Positions 1-7,353 of a DNA stretch of 64,000 bases are shown in pieces; position 1 is the stretch's first letter; the number at the start of each line of letters is the position of its first letter. The notes under the pieces are model-generated. The model saw only the letters and a program-made list of their open reading frames with translations. It was not told the DNA's origin and did not search any database. The DNA is taken from the NCBI GenBank assembly GCA_012840135.1, contig DUMA01000022.1:124001-188000 (forward strand), read 5' to 3'. Origin of the DNA: Thermoanaerobacterales bacterium (lineage in GTDB: Bacteria > Bacillota > Thermosediminibacteria > Thermosediminibacterales > Tepidanaerobacteraceae). Both the position numbers and the translations under genes were made by a program.

Positions 1-87
1 AACCTTTTTGGGACAAAAGGCTATGCAAATACCACATCTTTTACATGTCCTATCGTTGATACTAATTTTGAATTTTTTTTCCGACAC
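1..87 (-). CDS. 4Fe-4S ferredoxin-type subunit, probably delta subunit of a 2-oxoacid:ferredoxin oxidoreductase (5' part only)
   Basis: Only the first 29 codons lie in the window; the gene runs off the left edge. The peptide carries CKRCGICIAFCP, the CxxCxxCxxxCP signature of a 4Fe-4S ferredoxin cluster, about 14 residues from the N-terminus. This layout is typical of the small delta subunit (KorD/PorD/VorD-like) that passes electrons from the thiamine-enzyme subunits to ferredoxin. AGGGG lies 7 bases before a GTG (position 87); an ATG one codon upstream (position 90) is possible but sits close to the SD. It starts 18 bases after the GntR gene ends, so the two are probably cotranscribed. The KorD assignment rests on the motif and on common Firmicute gene order; a generic ferredoxin cannot be excluded. 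Confidence 0.7.
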   Translation of the reverse strand, partial: MSEKKFKISINDRTCKRCGICIAFCPKKV

Positions 88-105
88 CATATCACCCCTA
101 TCAAT

Positions 106-1050
106 TCAATTATTCAATATTGCTGATTTAAGCAAATTAATTGATCCCTTATCGGGAACAAAAATAAACTCAATAATATCTTTTTCATCTTTAAATGGCA
201 TCACTTCTTTTTTTCTGCCGGGAGAAACTATAATTACATCAACATTTTGAACAAATTCTTTTATTTCATCAGAATGAGTGGATGTTTCAATTGAAATATT
301 ATCGAAGCAGAGACCTGCCTCAAAAATGGCATTTTTCACCTTCTCAGCAAAATTTTGTGAAATAGATAAAATACCTACACGATTGCTTCTGTTAATTCTG
401 GCTATTTTTATTATGCTCTCCAGCTGAGGACTTAAAGCCACCGGCAGAATTTTTATATTTTTATCTTTAATTAATGCCTTAACTTCATCTACATGAAAAA
501 AAGTTGTTACTATGAAATCATGAGATTCAATAGTTTTATTGATTTCTTCGATATTTTTTTTAAAATCCTGAAGCAAAATTGGGGTAATAGCAACTCCCGC
601 TCCCAGTTCGAGCTCTTTACAAAAATAATCCAACTGTTCTTTGTTGCATTCTATAAAAACCAGTTTTATCTTCTTTAATTCCTGAATATATCTATTTATT
701 CTTGCTCTACACAAATCCAAAAACTCTTCTGGTTTAATACCTGCTTTTACTGAGGTCTGAATACAGTAATCTATGTTTTCTATAAGTCTGTCGATCTGAA
801 AGTCATTTTTTGCTGAATTTGTAGCTGTAACAAAAGTACCCTTTCCCTGATGGGATGTTATTATTCCTTCTCTTTCCAATTCTTTATATGCCAAACTGAC
901 AGTTTTTCTACTGACATCAAGGATTTTTGCCAGTTCTCTTTCCGTTGGGAGCTTATGTCCAATTGTCCATTTTTTTTCATCAATATTTCTTTTAATGTAC
1001 TGTTTTACCTGTAAATATAGAGGAGTTTTTTGCACTTTAAATTGAATCAT
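106..1050 (-). CDS. GntR-family transcriptional regulator
   Basis: The protein has about 314 residues. Residues 6-75 form a GntR winged helix-turn-helix, with LPTERELAKILDVSRKTV as the recognition region and GKGTFV closing the wing. The remaining ~240 residues alternate beta strands and helices and do not look like a UTRA or FCD ligand domain; they may be a periplasmic-binding-protein-like fold, but no ligand can be read. The start at 1050 is preceded by GGGGG at 8 bases and gives the usual GntR N-terminus; an ATG at 1089 would add 13 residues. The gene follows a strong terminator and has a TATAAT hexamer at 1109-1114 without a clear -35. It leads directly into the ferredoxin-type oxidoreductase gene, so local control of that operon is a reasonable inference. 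Confidence 0.85.
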   Translation of the reverse strand: MIQFKVQKTPLYLQVKQYIKRNIDEKKWTIGHKLPTERELAKILDVSRKTVSLAYKELEREGIITSHQGKGTFVTATNSAKNDFQIDRLIENIDYCIQTSVKAGIKPEEFLDLCRARINRYIQELKKIKLVFIECNKEQLDYFCKELELGAGVAITPILLQDFKKNIEEINKTIESHDFIVTTFFHVDEVKALIKDKNIKILPVALSPQLESIIKIARINRSNRVGILSISQNFAEKVKNAIFEAGLCFDNISIETSTHSDEIKEFVQNVDVIIVSPGRKKEVMPFKDEKDIIEFIFVPDKGSINLLKSAILNN

Positions 1051-1158
1051 CAAACCAGCCCCCGATAAAATGGCTCTTTTATGGACCATTAAATCCTTTT
1101 TACAATTTATTATATTCTACTTATAACGTGAAAATCCTGCTAAAATGATAAAAAAATA

Positions 1159-1193
1159 TAAAAAAAATAAGCCAATTACAAAATTGGCTTATT
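1159..1193 (-). terminator. Intrinsic terminator after the PHP-domain gene
   Basis: A perfect 12-bp stem (AATAAGCCAATT/AATTGGCTTATT) with a 4-base loop is followed by a run of T on the minus strand. It separates the PHP gene from the GntR gene. Confidence 0.9.
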
Positions 1194-1207
1194 GTATACA
1201 TTGAGTC

Positions 1208-2029
1208 CTACATACAACATTTGTTTTTTTCGTATTTTAATTCCAATACAAATTCCCGCGGGATATCCAGAGTTCCGAGCAAGAGCGGTGTTTCCCCATG
1301 ACTGTCGGAGCCGCCAGTCATCAACAGTTTCTTTTCGGAAGCAATATTCATATAATATTTTACCTGTTCCATATTATGGTCCTTATGGTATACTTCAATG
1401 CCCATAATGCCATAATCGATCAATTCATTTATAATCTGCTTTTTGCCCAGCAATCCCGGATGAGCGAGGACCGGGATCCCATTGCTCAGTTTTATTATAT
1501 CCACAGCATCGAAAGGAGTTATTTTGTATCTGGGGACATATGCTGGCCTTCCGGGATTTAGAAACTTATCAAAAGCATCTTCAATAGAATTAGCATATCC
1601 TTTATCTATCAACGCCCTTGCTACATGAGGCCTGCCTATGGATGGGCCCTGAGCTCTCGATTTGATTTCTTCGAAGGTGATATTGATTCCAAGTTGTATT
1701 AACTTTTCAGTTATTTTTCGGGTCCGTTCTATTCTTTTTTGCAAAAGATCCGACAGTTTTTTCTTAAGTTCAACGTTATTATATTCTATAAAATACCCGA
1801 GGATATGTACTTCCTGATCGCTATAATAAGTATTTATTTCTATACCGGGAATCACTTCTATGTTCTTATATTTCCGAGATTCTTCTATAGCATAGGGGAT
1901 CCCTTCTACCGTATCGTGATCAGTTATGGCTATTGCCCTTAATCCCATTTCATGGGATATTTTTACTACCTCCGCCGGCGTAAGTCTTCCATCTGAGAAT
2001 GTTGTATGAATGTGTAAATCCACCTTCAA
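1208..2029 (-). CDS. PHP-domain metal-dependent phosphoesterase
   Basis: The protein has 273 residues and belongs to the stand-alone PHP family (YciV/RNase AM-like). Metal-binding motifs appear in order: DLHIHTTFSDG at the N-terminus, AITDHDTVEG, PGIEINT, LAHPG and GGSDSHG. Family members hydrolyse phosphoester bonds, for example 3',5'-bisphosphonucleotides or short RNA 5' ends; the substrate here is unknown. The chosen start is TTG at 2029, because GGAGG lies about 10 bases upstream and the protein then begins MKVDLHIHT as is usual for the family. An ATG at 2047 overlaps that SD and an ATG at 2059 lies upstream of it. It follows spoVS and is bounded by terminators on both sides. Confidence 0.88.
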   Translation of the reverse strand: MKVDLHIHTTFSDGRLTPAEVVKISHEMGLRAIAITDHDTVEGIPYAIEESRKYKNIEVIPGIEINTYYSDQEVHILGYFIEYNNVELKKKLSDLLQKRIERTRKITEKLIQLGINITFEEIKSRAQGPSIGRPHVARALIDKGYANSIEDAFDKFLNPGRPAYVPRYKITPFDAVDIIKLSNGIPVLAHPGLLGKKQIINELIDYGIMGIEVYHKDHNMEQVKYYMNIASEKKLLMTGGSDSHGETPLLLGTLDIPREFVLELKYEKNKCCM

Positions 2030-2065
2030 TTTTATTTTTCCTCCCATTAAATTAAGCATAAAAAA

Positions 2066-2100
2066 TCTAAAAAAGCCTGTTCATAATATTGACAGGCTTT
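2066..2100 (-). terminator. Intrinsic terminator after spoVS
   Basis: The stem AAGCCTGT/ACAGGCTT with an 11-base AT-rich loop is followed by six T residues on the minus strand, just downstream of the spoVS stop codon. Confidence 0.85.
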
Positions 2101-2132
2101 CATAAAAATATCCGCACATTTTTTTATTTTAT

Positions 2133-2393
2133 TTATCTGGGTTCCACAATCAACTTCATGGCAGTTCTTTCCTGACCGTCAATTTCTATATCTGTAAAAG
2201 CAGGAATACATATCAAATCTACGCCACTGGGTGCTACAAATCCCCTTGCAATAGCCACAGCTTTAACTGCCTGGTTTAATGCTCCGGCGCCGATAGCCTG
2301 TATTTCGGCTCCTCCCTTTTCTCTTAAAACACCGGCTAGCGCACCTGCTACTGAATTTGGATTAGACTTGGCTGATACTTTTAACACTTCCAT
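2133..2393 (-). CDS. spoVS: Stage V sporulation protein S
   Basis: The protein has 86 residues, the usual SpoVS length, and is near-identical to the family throughout: it begins MEVLKVSAKSNPNSVAGAL, has VLREKGGAEIQAIGAGALNQ in the middle and ends EIDGQERTAMKLIVEPR. SpoVS is a small Alba-like protein; in Bacillus its loss affects spore coat assembly and engulfment. The ATG at 2393 lies 10 bases after GGGAGG; an upstream ATG would overlap that SD. A sigma-H-like promoter lies about 45 bases upstream. The gene sits after rny and ymdB, as in Bacillus. Confidence 0.97.
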   Translation of the reverse strand: MEVLKVSAKSNPNSVAGALAGVLREKGGAEIQAIGAGALNQAVKAVAIARGFVAPSGVDLICIPAFTDIEIDGQERTAMKLIVEPR

Positions 2394-2435
2394 TTTTCCG
2401 ATTCCTCCCTGCATAATTTGCTTTATAATTATTTT

Positions 2436-2460
2436 ATTCTATGTTTTAATAAAAAGTCCT
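2436..2460 (-). promoter_or_regulatory. Sigma-H-like promoter of spoVS
   Basis: On the minus strand AGGACTT (2454-2460) and GAAT (2436-2439) are separated by 14 bases. This matches the Bacillus sigma-H pattern AGGAWWT-N14-GAAT seen at spoVG. No sigma-A -35 is present, and spoVS is a known sigma-H target in Bacillus. Confidence 0.6.
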
Positions 2461-2490
2461 TGTTTTATAAAAAAAATTTTTATTAATTTT

Positions 2491-3276
2491 TTAAATTTCT
2501 TTAATGTACATGCGATATATATTTTTGGCTTTGCCGGTTTTTTCATCTATTTCGACGATTATCCCATTTATCTGTGAAACTCCCTTTGCCACCTCAAATC
2601 GGGCAGGAAGATGACTGATAAACTTTTTAATGACAGGTTCTTTCTCAATACCTAATATTGAATCTATGGGGCCCGTCATGCCGAGATCGGTTATATAGGC
2701 GGTACCGTTGGGAAGAATCCTTTCGTCGGCAGTTTGAACATGGGTATGCGTCCCCGCCACAAGGGTGACACGGCCGTCAAGATACCATCCCATGGCTATT
2801 TTTTCTGAAGTGGCTTCCGCGTGAAAATCAACAATTACAATATCGGTATTATCTTTTATTTTATCTAATATTAAATCGGCAGTCCGAAATGGGCAGTCTA
2901 GTGCGCTCATGAATGTTCTGCCGGAGATGTTAATTATTCCAATGCTTATTCCGCTTTCTGTCTTTACTATCTGATAACCCCTTCCGGGTGTGCCCGGAGG
3001 ATAATTGGCAGGCCTTATCATTCTGCTTTCTTCTTCAATGAAATTAAAAACATCTTTATTATCCCAAATGTGATTTCCCATTGTAAGAAAATCAATGCCG
3101 CTTATAAACAATTCCTGAGCTATTTTTTGCGTAATACCGTTTCCACCTGCCGCATTTTCGCCATTGGCTATGACAAAATCCACTCCGTATTCCTTCTTCA
3201 AAATTGGAAGCTTTTCTCTCAGGATGGTTCTTCCCGGTCTTCCTACGATATCTCCAATCATCATCAATACCATCAT
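2491..3276 (-). CDS. ymdB: YmdB-family metallophosphoesterase (TIGR00282), 2',3'-cyclic nucleotide phosphodiesterase
   Basis: The protein has about 261 residues. It shows the five metallophosphoesterase blocks of the YmdB family: GDIVGRPGR near the N-terminus, ANGENAAGGNG, MGNHIWDNKD, DFHAEATSEK and GTHTHVQTADE. YmdB is a cytoplasmic cyclic-nucleotide phosphodiesterase; in Bacillus it influences motility versus biofilm fate and works near RNase Y. GGGAG lies 6 bases before the ATG at 3276; a TTG two codons upstream is too close to the SD. It follows rny after a terminator and precedes spoVS, the conserved Bacillus order. Confidence 0.95.
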   Translation of the reverse strand: MMVLMMIGDIVGRPGRTILREKLPILKKEYGVDFVIANGENAAGGNGITQKIAQELFISGIDFLTMGNHIWDNKDVFNFIEEESRMIRPANYPPGTPGRGYQIVKTESGISIGIINISGRTFMSALDCPFRTADLILDKIKDNTDIVIVDFHAEATSEKIAMGWYLDGRVTLVAGTHTHVQTADERILPNGTAYITDLGMTGPIDSILGIEKEPVIKKFISHLPARFEVAKGVSQINGIIVEIDEKTGKAKNIYRMYIKEI

Positions 3277-3325
3277 TTTCAACTCCCGATTTTCTATTTT
3301 ATGCTGCTCCTCTAATTATTTTTGC

Positions 3326-3353
3326 AAAAAAAGTGCGCCAAATTGCGCACTTT
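3326..3353 (-). terminator. Intrinsic terminator after rny
   Basis: A 9-bp stem AAAGTGCGC/GCGCACTTT with a 6-base loop is followed by a T-rich tail on the minus strand, 30 bases after the rny stop codon. Confidence 0.9.
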
Positions 3354-3382
3354 ATAAGAATATTTAAATCCTGATCTTAAAG

Positions 3383-4921
3383 TTATTTAGCATACTCCGT
3401 GGCCCTGGTTTCTCTTATAACATTTACTTTTATCTGACCTGGATATTCCAGTTCTTCTTCCACTTTCTTTGCAATATTTCTAGCCATTTCTATAGTTCCA
3501 AGATCATCGACACTTTCCGGTTTTACCATAATCCTTATCTCTCTTCCGGCTTGAATGGCATAGGATTTCTCCACGCCTTCAAAAGAATTGGCTATTTCCT
3601 CTAACTTTTCCAGCCTTTTAATATAAGCCTCAAGAGTTTCGCGCCTGGCCCCCGGCCTTGCGGCGGAAATGGCATCAGCCGCCTGTACCAATATGGCTTC
3701 TACGGTATTAGGTTCCACATCATTGTGATGGGCAGCGATGGCATTTATAACCTCGGGGGATTCCCCGTATTTTTTGGCAATCTCCGCACCAACCAGCGCA
3801 TGTGGCCCTTCAATATCCTGATCCACGCTTTTACCTATGTCGTGAAGCAAACCTGCCCGCTTTGTCAATTGGACATCCACACCCAGCTCTGCAGCCATGG
3901 CAGCCGCTAAATGGGCAACTTCTATAGAATGATGTAGCACATTCTGTCCGTAACTAGTCCTGAATTTAAGTTTCCCAAGATATCTTATCAGGTCGCTGTG
4001 AAGTCCATGGATTCCGGTATCAAAGGTTGCCTTTTCGCCATCTTCTCTTATGATGTTTTCGACTTCTTTTTGAGCCTTTTCAACCATTTCCTCTATTCTT
4101 GCCGGATGTATCCTGCCATCCAGTATTAATTTTTCCAGGGCAATTTTGGCCACCTGGCGCCTGATGGGATCAAACCCTGAAAGAATAACAGCTTCCGGAG
4201 TATCATCTATTATTAAATCAATACCGGTCAAGGTTTCTAATGCTCTTATGTTACGCCCTTCCCTACCTATTATTCGACCTTTCATTTCATCATTGGGCAG
4301 AGTTACCACTGATACGGTAGTTTCTGCCACCTGATCTGCGGCGCATTTTTGAATGGCATAGGAAATTATTTCTCTTGCTCTTTTTTGGGCCTCTTCTTTT
4401 GCCTGGGTTTCAATTTCCTTGATCATCATTGCAGCATCATGGCGAATTTCATCTTTTATCTTGCTGAGCAAATATTCTTTTGCTTCATCTGTAGTCATGC
4501 CCGAAATTCTCTGCAGTTCAGCCAATTGCTGCGAATATAATTCATTGACTTTTTCATGAAGCTGATTTATTTCAGCTTCTTTTCTGGAAATCAATTCTTC
4601 TTTTTTTTCAATTGCTTCCATTTTACGGTCCAGAGATTCTTCCTTCTGAACCAGTCTTCTTTCAGCTCGCTGTAATTCGTTTCTTCTTTCACGGAGATCT
4701 TTTTCGGATTCGTTTTTTAACTTGAGGATTTCTTCTTTTGCCTCAACCAGGGCTTCTCTTTTCATGGATTCGGCTTTTTTCTCTGCTTCATCTAATATCT
4801 TCTTTGCGGATTCTTCCGCGGAATTTATCTTGGCCTCGGCTATATATTTTCGGATTAAATAACCGGCGGCCAAAGTTACCAGTCCTGTTATTACGGTTAT
4901 GATAATGCTAAAAAGGTTAAT
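3383..4921 (-). CDS. rny: Ribonuclease Y, apparently with an ATT start codon
   Basis: RNase Y is the membrane-anchored endoribonuclease that starts mRNA decay in many Firmicutes. With the start proposed here it has 512 residues, close to the Bacillus protein. Residues 1-25 form the membrane anchor; residues ~30-160 are a highly charged coiled coil; a KH domain follows ([15 protein letters not shown], near residue 215); then an HD domain ([18 protein letters not shown] and [10 protein letters not shown]). No ATG, GTG or TTG precedes the anchor. The only such codon nearby is a TTG at 4873 that would remove most of it. ATT at 4919-4921 lies 7 bases after AAGGAGGAGGTG, so initiation at ATT is inferred. 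A promoter and possible attenuator lie upstream. Confidence 0.96.
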   Translation of the reverse strand: MNLFSIIITVITGLVTLAAGYLIRKYIAEAKINSAEESAKKILDEAEKKAESMKREALVEAKEEILKLKNESEKDLRERRNELQRAERRLVQKEESLDRKMEAIEKKEELISRKEAEINQLHEKVNELYSQQLAELQRISGMTTDEAKEYLLSKIKDEIRHDAAMMIKEIETQAKEEAQKRAREIISYAIQKCAADQVAETTVSVVTLPNDEMKGRIIGREGRNIRALETLTGIDLIIDDTPEAVILSGFDPIRRQVAKIALEKLILDGRIHPARIEEMVEKAQKEVENIIREDGEKATFDTGIHGLHSDLIRYLGKLKFRTSYGQNVLHHSIEVAHLAAAMAAELGVDVQLTKRAGLLHDIGKSVDQDIEGPHALVGAEIAKKYGESPEVINAIAAHHNDVEPNTVEAILVQAADAISAARPGARRETLEAYIKRLEKLEEIANSFEGVEKSYAIQAGREIRIMVKPESVDDLGTIEMARNIAKKVEEELEYPGQIKVNVIRETRATEYAK

Positions 4922-4928
4922 ACCTATT

Positions 4929-4940
4929 CACCTCCTCCTT
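4929..4940 (-). promoter_or_regulatory. Strong ribosome binding site that defines the ATT start of rny
   Basis: AAGGAGGAGGTG on the minus strand ends 7 bases before ATT at 4921. The rny frame has a stop codon inside this SD, so the start must lie downstream; ATA at 4927 and ATT at 4921 are the only near-cognate codons before the anchor. Confidence 0.75.
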
Positions 4941-4950
4941 GATAAAACAA

Positions 4951-4975
4951 TAAAAACCGAGGGGAACTCGGTTTA
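4951..4975 (-). terminator. Intrinsic terminator in the rny leader (possible attenuator)
   Basis: The stem AACCGAG/CTCGGTT with a 5-base loop is followed by TTTTATTG on the minus strand, between the rny promoter and the rny SD. No gene ends here, so it can only act on transcripts entering rny. Confidence 0.75.
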
Positions 4976-4980
4976 ATGAA

Positions 4981-5005
4981 TTAAATAGAGAAAACTCTAA
5001 TTTAA
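4981..5005 (-). other. Hairpin in the rny leader, overlapping the leader-peptide stop
   Basis: TTAAATTAGAG and CTCTATTTAA pair around a TTTT loop with one bulged base. The 5' arm begins inside the last codons and stop of the candidate leader peptide. Confidence 0.5.
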
Positions 5006-5031
5006 TTTAAAGTTCGTACCCCCGAATCCAT
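5002..5031 (-). CDS. Candidate leader peptide upstream of rny
   Basis: A 9-codon ORF encodes MDSGVRTLN. Its ATG at 5029-5031 lies 7 bases after AAGGAG (5039-5044), a strong SD with ideal spacing. It falls inside the ~138-base rny leader, about 30 bases from the predicted transcription start, and is followed by a hairpin and an intrinsic terminator. That layout is typical of translation-controlled attenuation. Within it, GGGG and AACT could pair with AGTTCCCC in the terminator, so a ribosome on the leader could affect termination. The peptide is too short for coding statistics; the case rests on the SD, position and downstream terminator. Confidence 0.4.
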   Translation of the reverse strand: MDSGVRTLN

Positions 5032-5065
5032 TAATCTGCTCCTTGAAAAAATTCATATCGATATC

Positions 5066-5094
5066 ATTTTATACTTTTTTAATAATCATGTCAA
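5066..5094 (-). promoter_or_regulatory. Sigma-A promoter of rny
   Basis: On the minus strand a consensus TTGACA (5089-5094) is followed 17 bases later by TAAAAT (5066-5071). Transcription should begin near 5059, giving a leader of about 138 bases. Confidence 0.85.
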
Positions 5095-5104
5095 GAAAAA
5101 CAAA

Positions 5105-5770
5105 TTATGGATTATATATTGTGACAACACTGGAACCTTCCCTTAATTCTACTCTGTACGCAAGGTCTGCTATTTCACTCAAATATTGATTATGAGTTAT
5201 CATTATTATTTGTCTGTGAAACACTTCGCTGATCTGTTTTAGAAACTGTGCTACATTAGCAATGTATTCGCTGCTTACATGCTTGGCGGGTTCATCCAGT
5301 ATCAGCGGTCCGTCACCGTAGGAATTGTTACTCTGAATAAAAGCAACCCTTAGTGCCAGAGCTATTACATCCACTATTCCTCCGCCCCTGGCATCCTGAG
5401 GCTTTGTTTTAACTTTCATATTGTCGAAAATTGATATTACATAAAACTCGGCATCGGCTTTGCCACGTATTTCATTTATCTCTATTTTAAATTCCAGGTA
5501 GGGTCCAAATACAAACTGCAGACAATGGGTTACCAACATCTCTATCTGCTGTCTGATCTGCTCCCTGGCATATTCCGAAGCCCGCTGCAATAATATACGC
5601 ACCTGTTCCAGTATGTCAATCAAAGATTCAATTTTATTTAATTCTTCTATCTTGTCATTCAATTCTTTTTCCAGTTTTTGTTTCATATTTTTTTTCATGG
5701 CACATTCCAGTACTAATGCTTCATAGTTTTTATTAAGTTCTTCAATAGTTTTTTCATACTGATCAGGCAT
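5105..5770 (-). CDS. Rad50/SbcC-like ATPase, C-terminal half (signature and Walker B)
   Basis: The protein has 221 residues. Residues ~1-85 are coiled coil. The rest is the C-terminal lobe of an SMC/Rad50-type ABC ATPase: a signature-like ARGGGIVDVIALALR, Walker B PLILDEP, and the His switch in MITHN. There is no Walker A, so it cannot be a complete ATPase alone. The missing half is the 436-residue protein two genes upstream. GAGGTG lies 5 bases before the ATG. It ends the four-gene module that starts with the Mre11-like nuclease; the rny promoter begins just beyond its stop codon. The Rad50-half role is inferred from motifs; no close family name was recognised. Confidence 0.8.
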   Translation of the reverse strand: MPDQYEKTIEELNKNYEALVLECAMKKNMKQKLEKELNDKIEELNKIESLIDILEQVRILLQRASEYAREQIRQQIEMLVTHCLQFVFGPYLEFKIEINEIRGKADAEFYVISIFDNMKVKTKPQDARGGGIVDVIALALRVAFIQSNNSYGDGPLILDEPAKHVSSEYIANVAQFLKQISEVFHRQIIMITHNQYLSEIADLAYRVELREGSSVVTIYNP

Positions 5771-5780
5771 TTTTTCACCT

Positions 5781-6017
5781 CTAAATATCTTTGGGTAAAA
5801 GCTCTTTTGCTTTTTCGATTAATTCCCCCAGCTCTTTATTTAAATTATCTATTTCCTTATCCAGTTCCTCAGGCTTTACATTCAATTTAGCCAGTTCATC
5901 TAACAGCTGTTGTTTTTGTTTCTGAAGTTCTTCAAGGCGGGCTTCTGCTTTATAGCGCAGAGCCTTGGCCCTGTCTATTTTGTTCTTCAGCTCCTGGATT
6001 TCCTTTTCCGGATCCAT
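5781..6017 (-). CDS. Small coiled-coil protein of the split Mre11/Rad50 module
   Basis: This 78-residue protein is almost entirely charged heptad-type helix, rich in Glu, Lys and Leu, with one likely break near the GlyGlu-free Val-Lys-Pro segment in its middle. It has no cysteine and no enzymatic motif. It lies between the two halves of the Rad50-like ATPase, 25 bases after the first and 10 bases before the second. It is therefore not an accidental remnant of a frameshift: it has its own SD (AAAGGAGTG, about 12 bases upstream) and stop. A plausible but unproven role is to pair with the longer coil of the Walker A half, because the Walker B half has a much shorter one. Confidence 0.7.
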   Translation of the reverse strand: MDPEKEIQELKNKIDRAKALRYKAEARLEELQKQKQQLLDELAKLNVKPEELDKEIDNLNKELGELIEKAKELLPKDI

Positions 6018-6042
6018 GACTATTAATTACACTCCTTTATTC

Positions 6043-7353
6043 TTAAAACTCAAGCATTTCGACTATTATTCTCTGAGCAGTTCGATCATCGATGGGGTTA
6101 AAACAGGTGGGGCACCGGGATATTTTTTTTAGAAGATAAGCATATTGTTTTGTCATGAGATTTAAACTTTCTGTTATCTGTTTCAAGTAAGCCTCACCTT
6201 TTTTTATGGAATTATCCGCATCGTTTAATTGTTTTCTTATGCTGCCAAGTGATATAAGCTTAGTATTTTTTTCGTAAATAATGTCCATTTGATCCTCTGT
6301 TTCCTGGATATGCTCGAAACTTCTAAGTTGCCTGAGTTGCTCTCCTATTTGTTGATCAATTATGGTCATCTTTTTGCTTATCTGTTCATATCTTGAAACC
6401 TTTTCTTTTATTTCCACCAGCTTCTGAGAAATTTTTTCTGCCGCAGAAACACTTTCGGTGTTTTTCAACATGCTCTTCAGGTGAGTAATCTGGTTATCCG
6501 CTTCACATATTCTCCTGTTTAAAACCTTTAAATTAGAAATCCTGTCACTATAATTGATAGTTTTATAGTATATTGATTCAACTTCCGCAATGTATGCTGT
6601 TTTGTTGAGAATAGCTCGGGCTTCTTCTATACCATGTGAAGTAGGAAGTAGTCTTTGTTTTATTTCTGTAAATGTGTTTAATAAAACTCTTTTCTGTTTT
6701 ATTTCATTTAAAAAAGTTTTGAGTGAAGCATTCCTTTTTTCAAGAAATGGAATGTCCTGGTAATTTTTCAGCTCCTCAGTTAAATCGGAAATATCTTTGT
6801 TTAATGACTTTTTACGTTGTTCTGCGTCCATTAAATCTCTTATGGTATTTCTCTGAGCCGCATCAATAATATGGACTCCTATCAATTGCCCCAGTGCTTT
6901 TGCTCTGGTACTCCCACTTTCAGAAATGAGAAAAGGGGCTTCCAGTTGTTCAGCTAAATTTACTGCTGTTAAGGAATCTCTGTCGATGCGTATTTTCGGT
7001 ATGCCGTGGGCCTGGGTTATTTCAAAGGGGACACCGTTTCCAAAGCCTTCAAAAACCTGTTCTTGACCATCTTTTCTTAATATATACCTGTTTTTGTTCC
7101 CATCTCTTTCCCTTACAATTACAGTGCCATTGCTCATCTCCAGGGTAACGCTACAGTACTTACAGCCTACGGTTATAAAATCCGTTCCCCGAGGTTCATT
7201 ATATAAAACCCATTTTAAAGCGCGTATTATAGCACTTTTCCCCTGATCTGTAGGTCCCAGTATTACTGTCAATCCTTTATCAAATAAGATTTCAGTATTT
7301 TTGTGTGATTGAAAATTTACAAGTTTTATACTTTTTATGTAACTCAATTTCAA
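6043..7353 (-). CDS. Rad50/SbcC-like ATPase, N-terminal half (Walker A and zinc-hook-like CxxC)
   Basis: The protein has 436 residues. The N-terminus has the Rad50/SMC start (SIKLVNFQSHKNTEI) and a Walker A, GPTDQGKSAIIRALKWVLY, near residue 35. Residues ~165-415 are broken coiled coil. Near the C-terminus CPTC, flanked by Ile-Ser-Arg and Phe-Asn-Pro, resembles a Rad50 zinc hook. Signature and Walker B are absent and lie in the 221-residue protein downstream. Rad50 is thus cut just after the hook. The ATG overlaps the stop of the Mre11-like gene by 4 bases, which suggests translational coupling. Similar stand-alone ATPases occur in phages and clostridia, but I cannot name a specific family. 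Confidence 0.85.
   Translation of the reverse strand: MKLSYIKSIKLVNFQSHKNTEILFDKGLTVILGPTDQGKSAIIRALKWVLYNEPRGTDFITVGCKYCSVTLEMSNGTVIVRERDGNKNRYILRKDGQEQVFEGFGNGVPFEITQAHGIPKIRIDRDSLTAVNLAEQLEAPFLISESGSTRAKALGQLIGVHIIDAAQRNTIRDLMDAEQRKKSLNKDISDLTEELKNYQDIPFLEKRNASLKTFLNEIKQKRVLLNTFTEIKQRLLPTSHGIEEARAILNKTAYIAEVESIYYKTINYSDRISNLKVLNRRICEADNQITHLKSMLKNTESVSAAEKISQKLVEIKEKVSRYEQISKKMTIIDQQIGEQLRQLRSFEHIQETEDQMDIIYEKNTKLISLGSIRKQLNDADNSIKKGEAYLKQITESLNLMTKQYAYLLKKISRCPTCFNPIDDRTAQRIIVEMLEF

Noticed and set aside
106-1050. UTRA or FCD ligand domain in the GntR regulator
   Set aside because: The motifs of those domains are not visible; the C-terminal region is left unassigned.
5105-7353. Two Rad50-like halves as a frameshifted or broken single gene
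   Set aside because: Each half has its own SD, start and stop, and a separate coiled-coil gene lies between them; simple removal of a frameshift would not join them.
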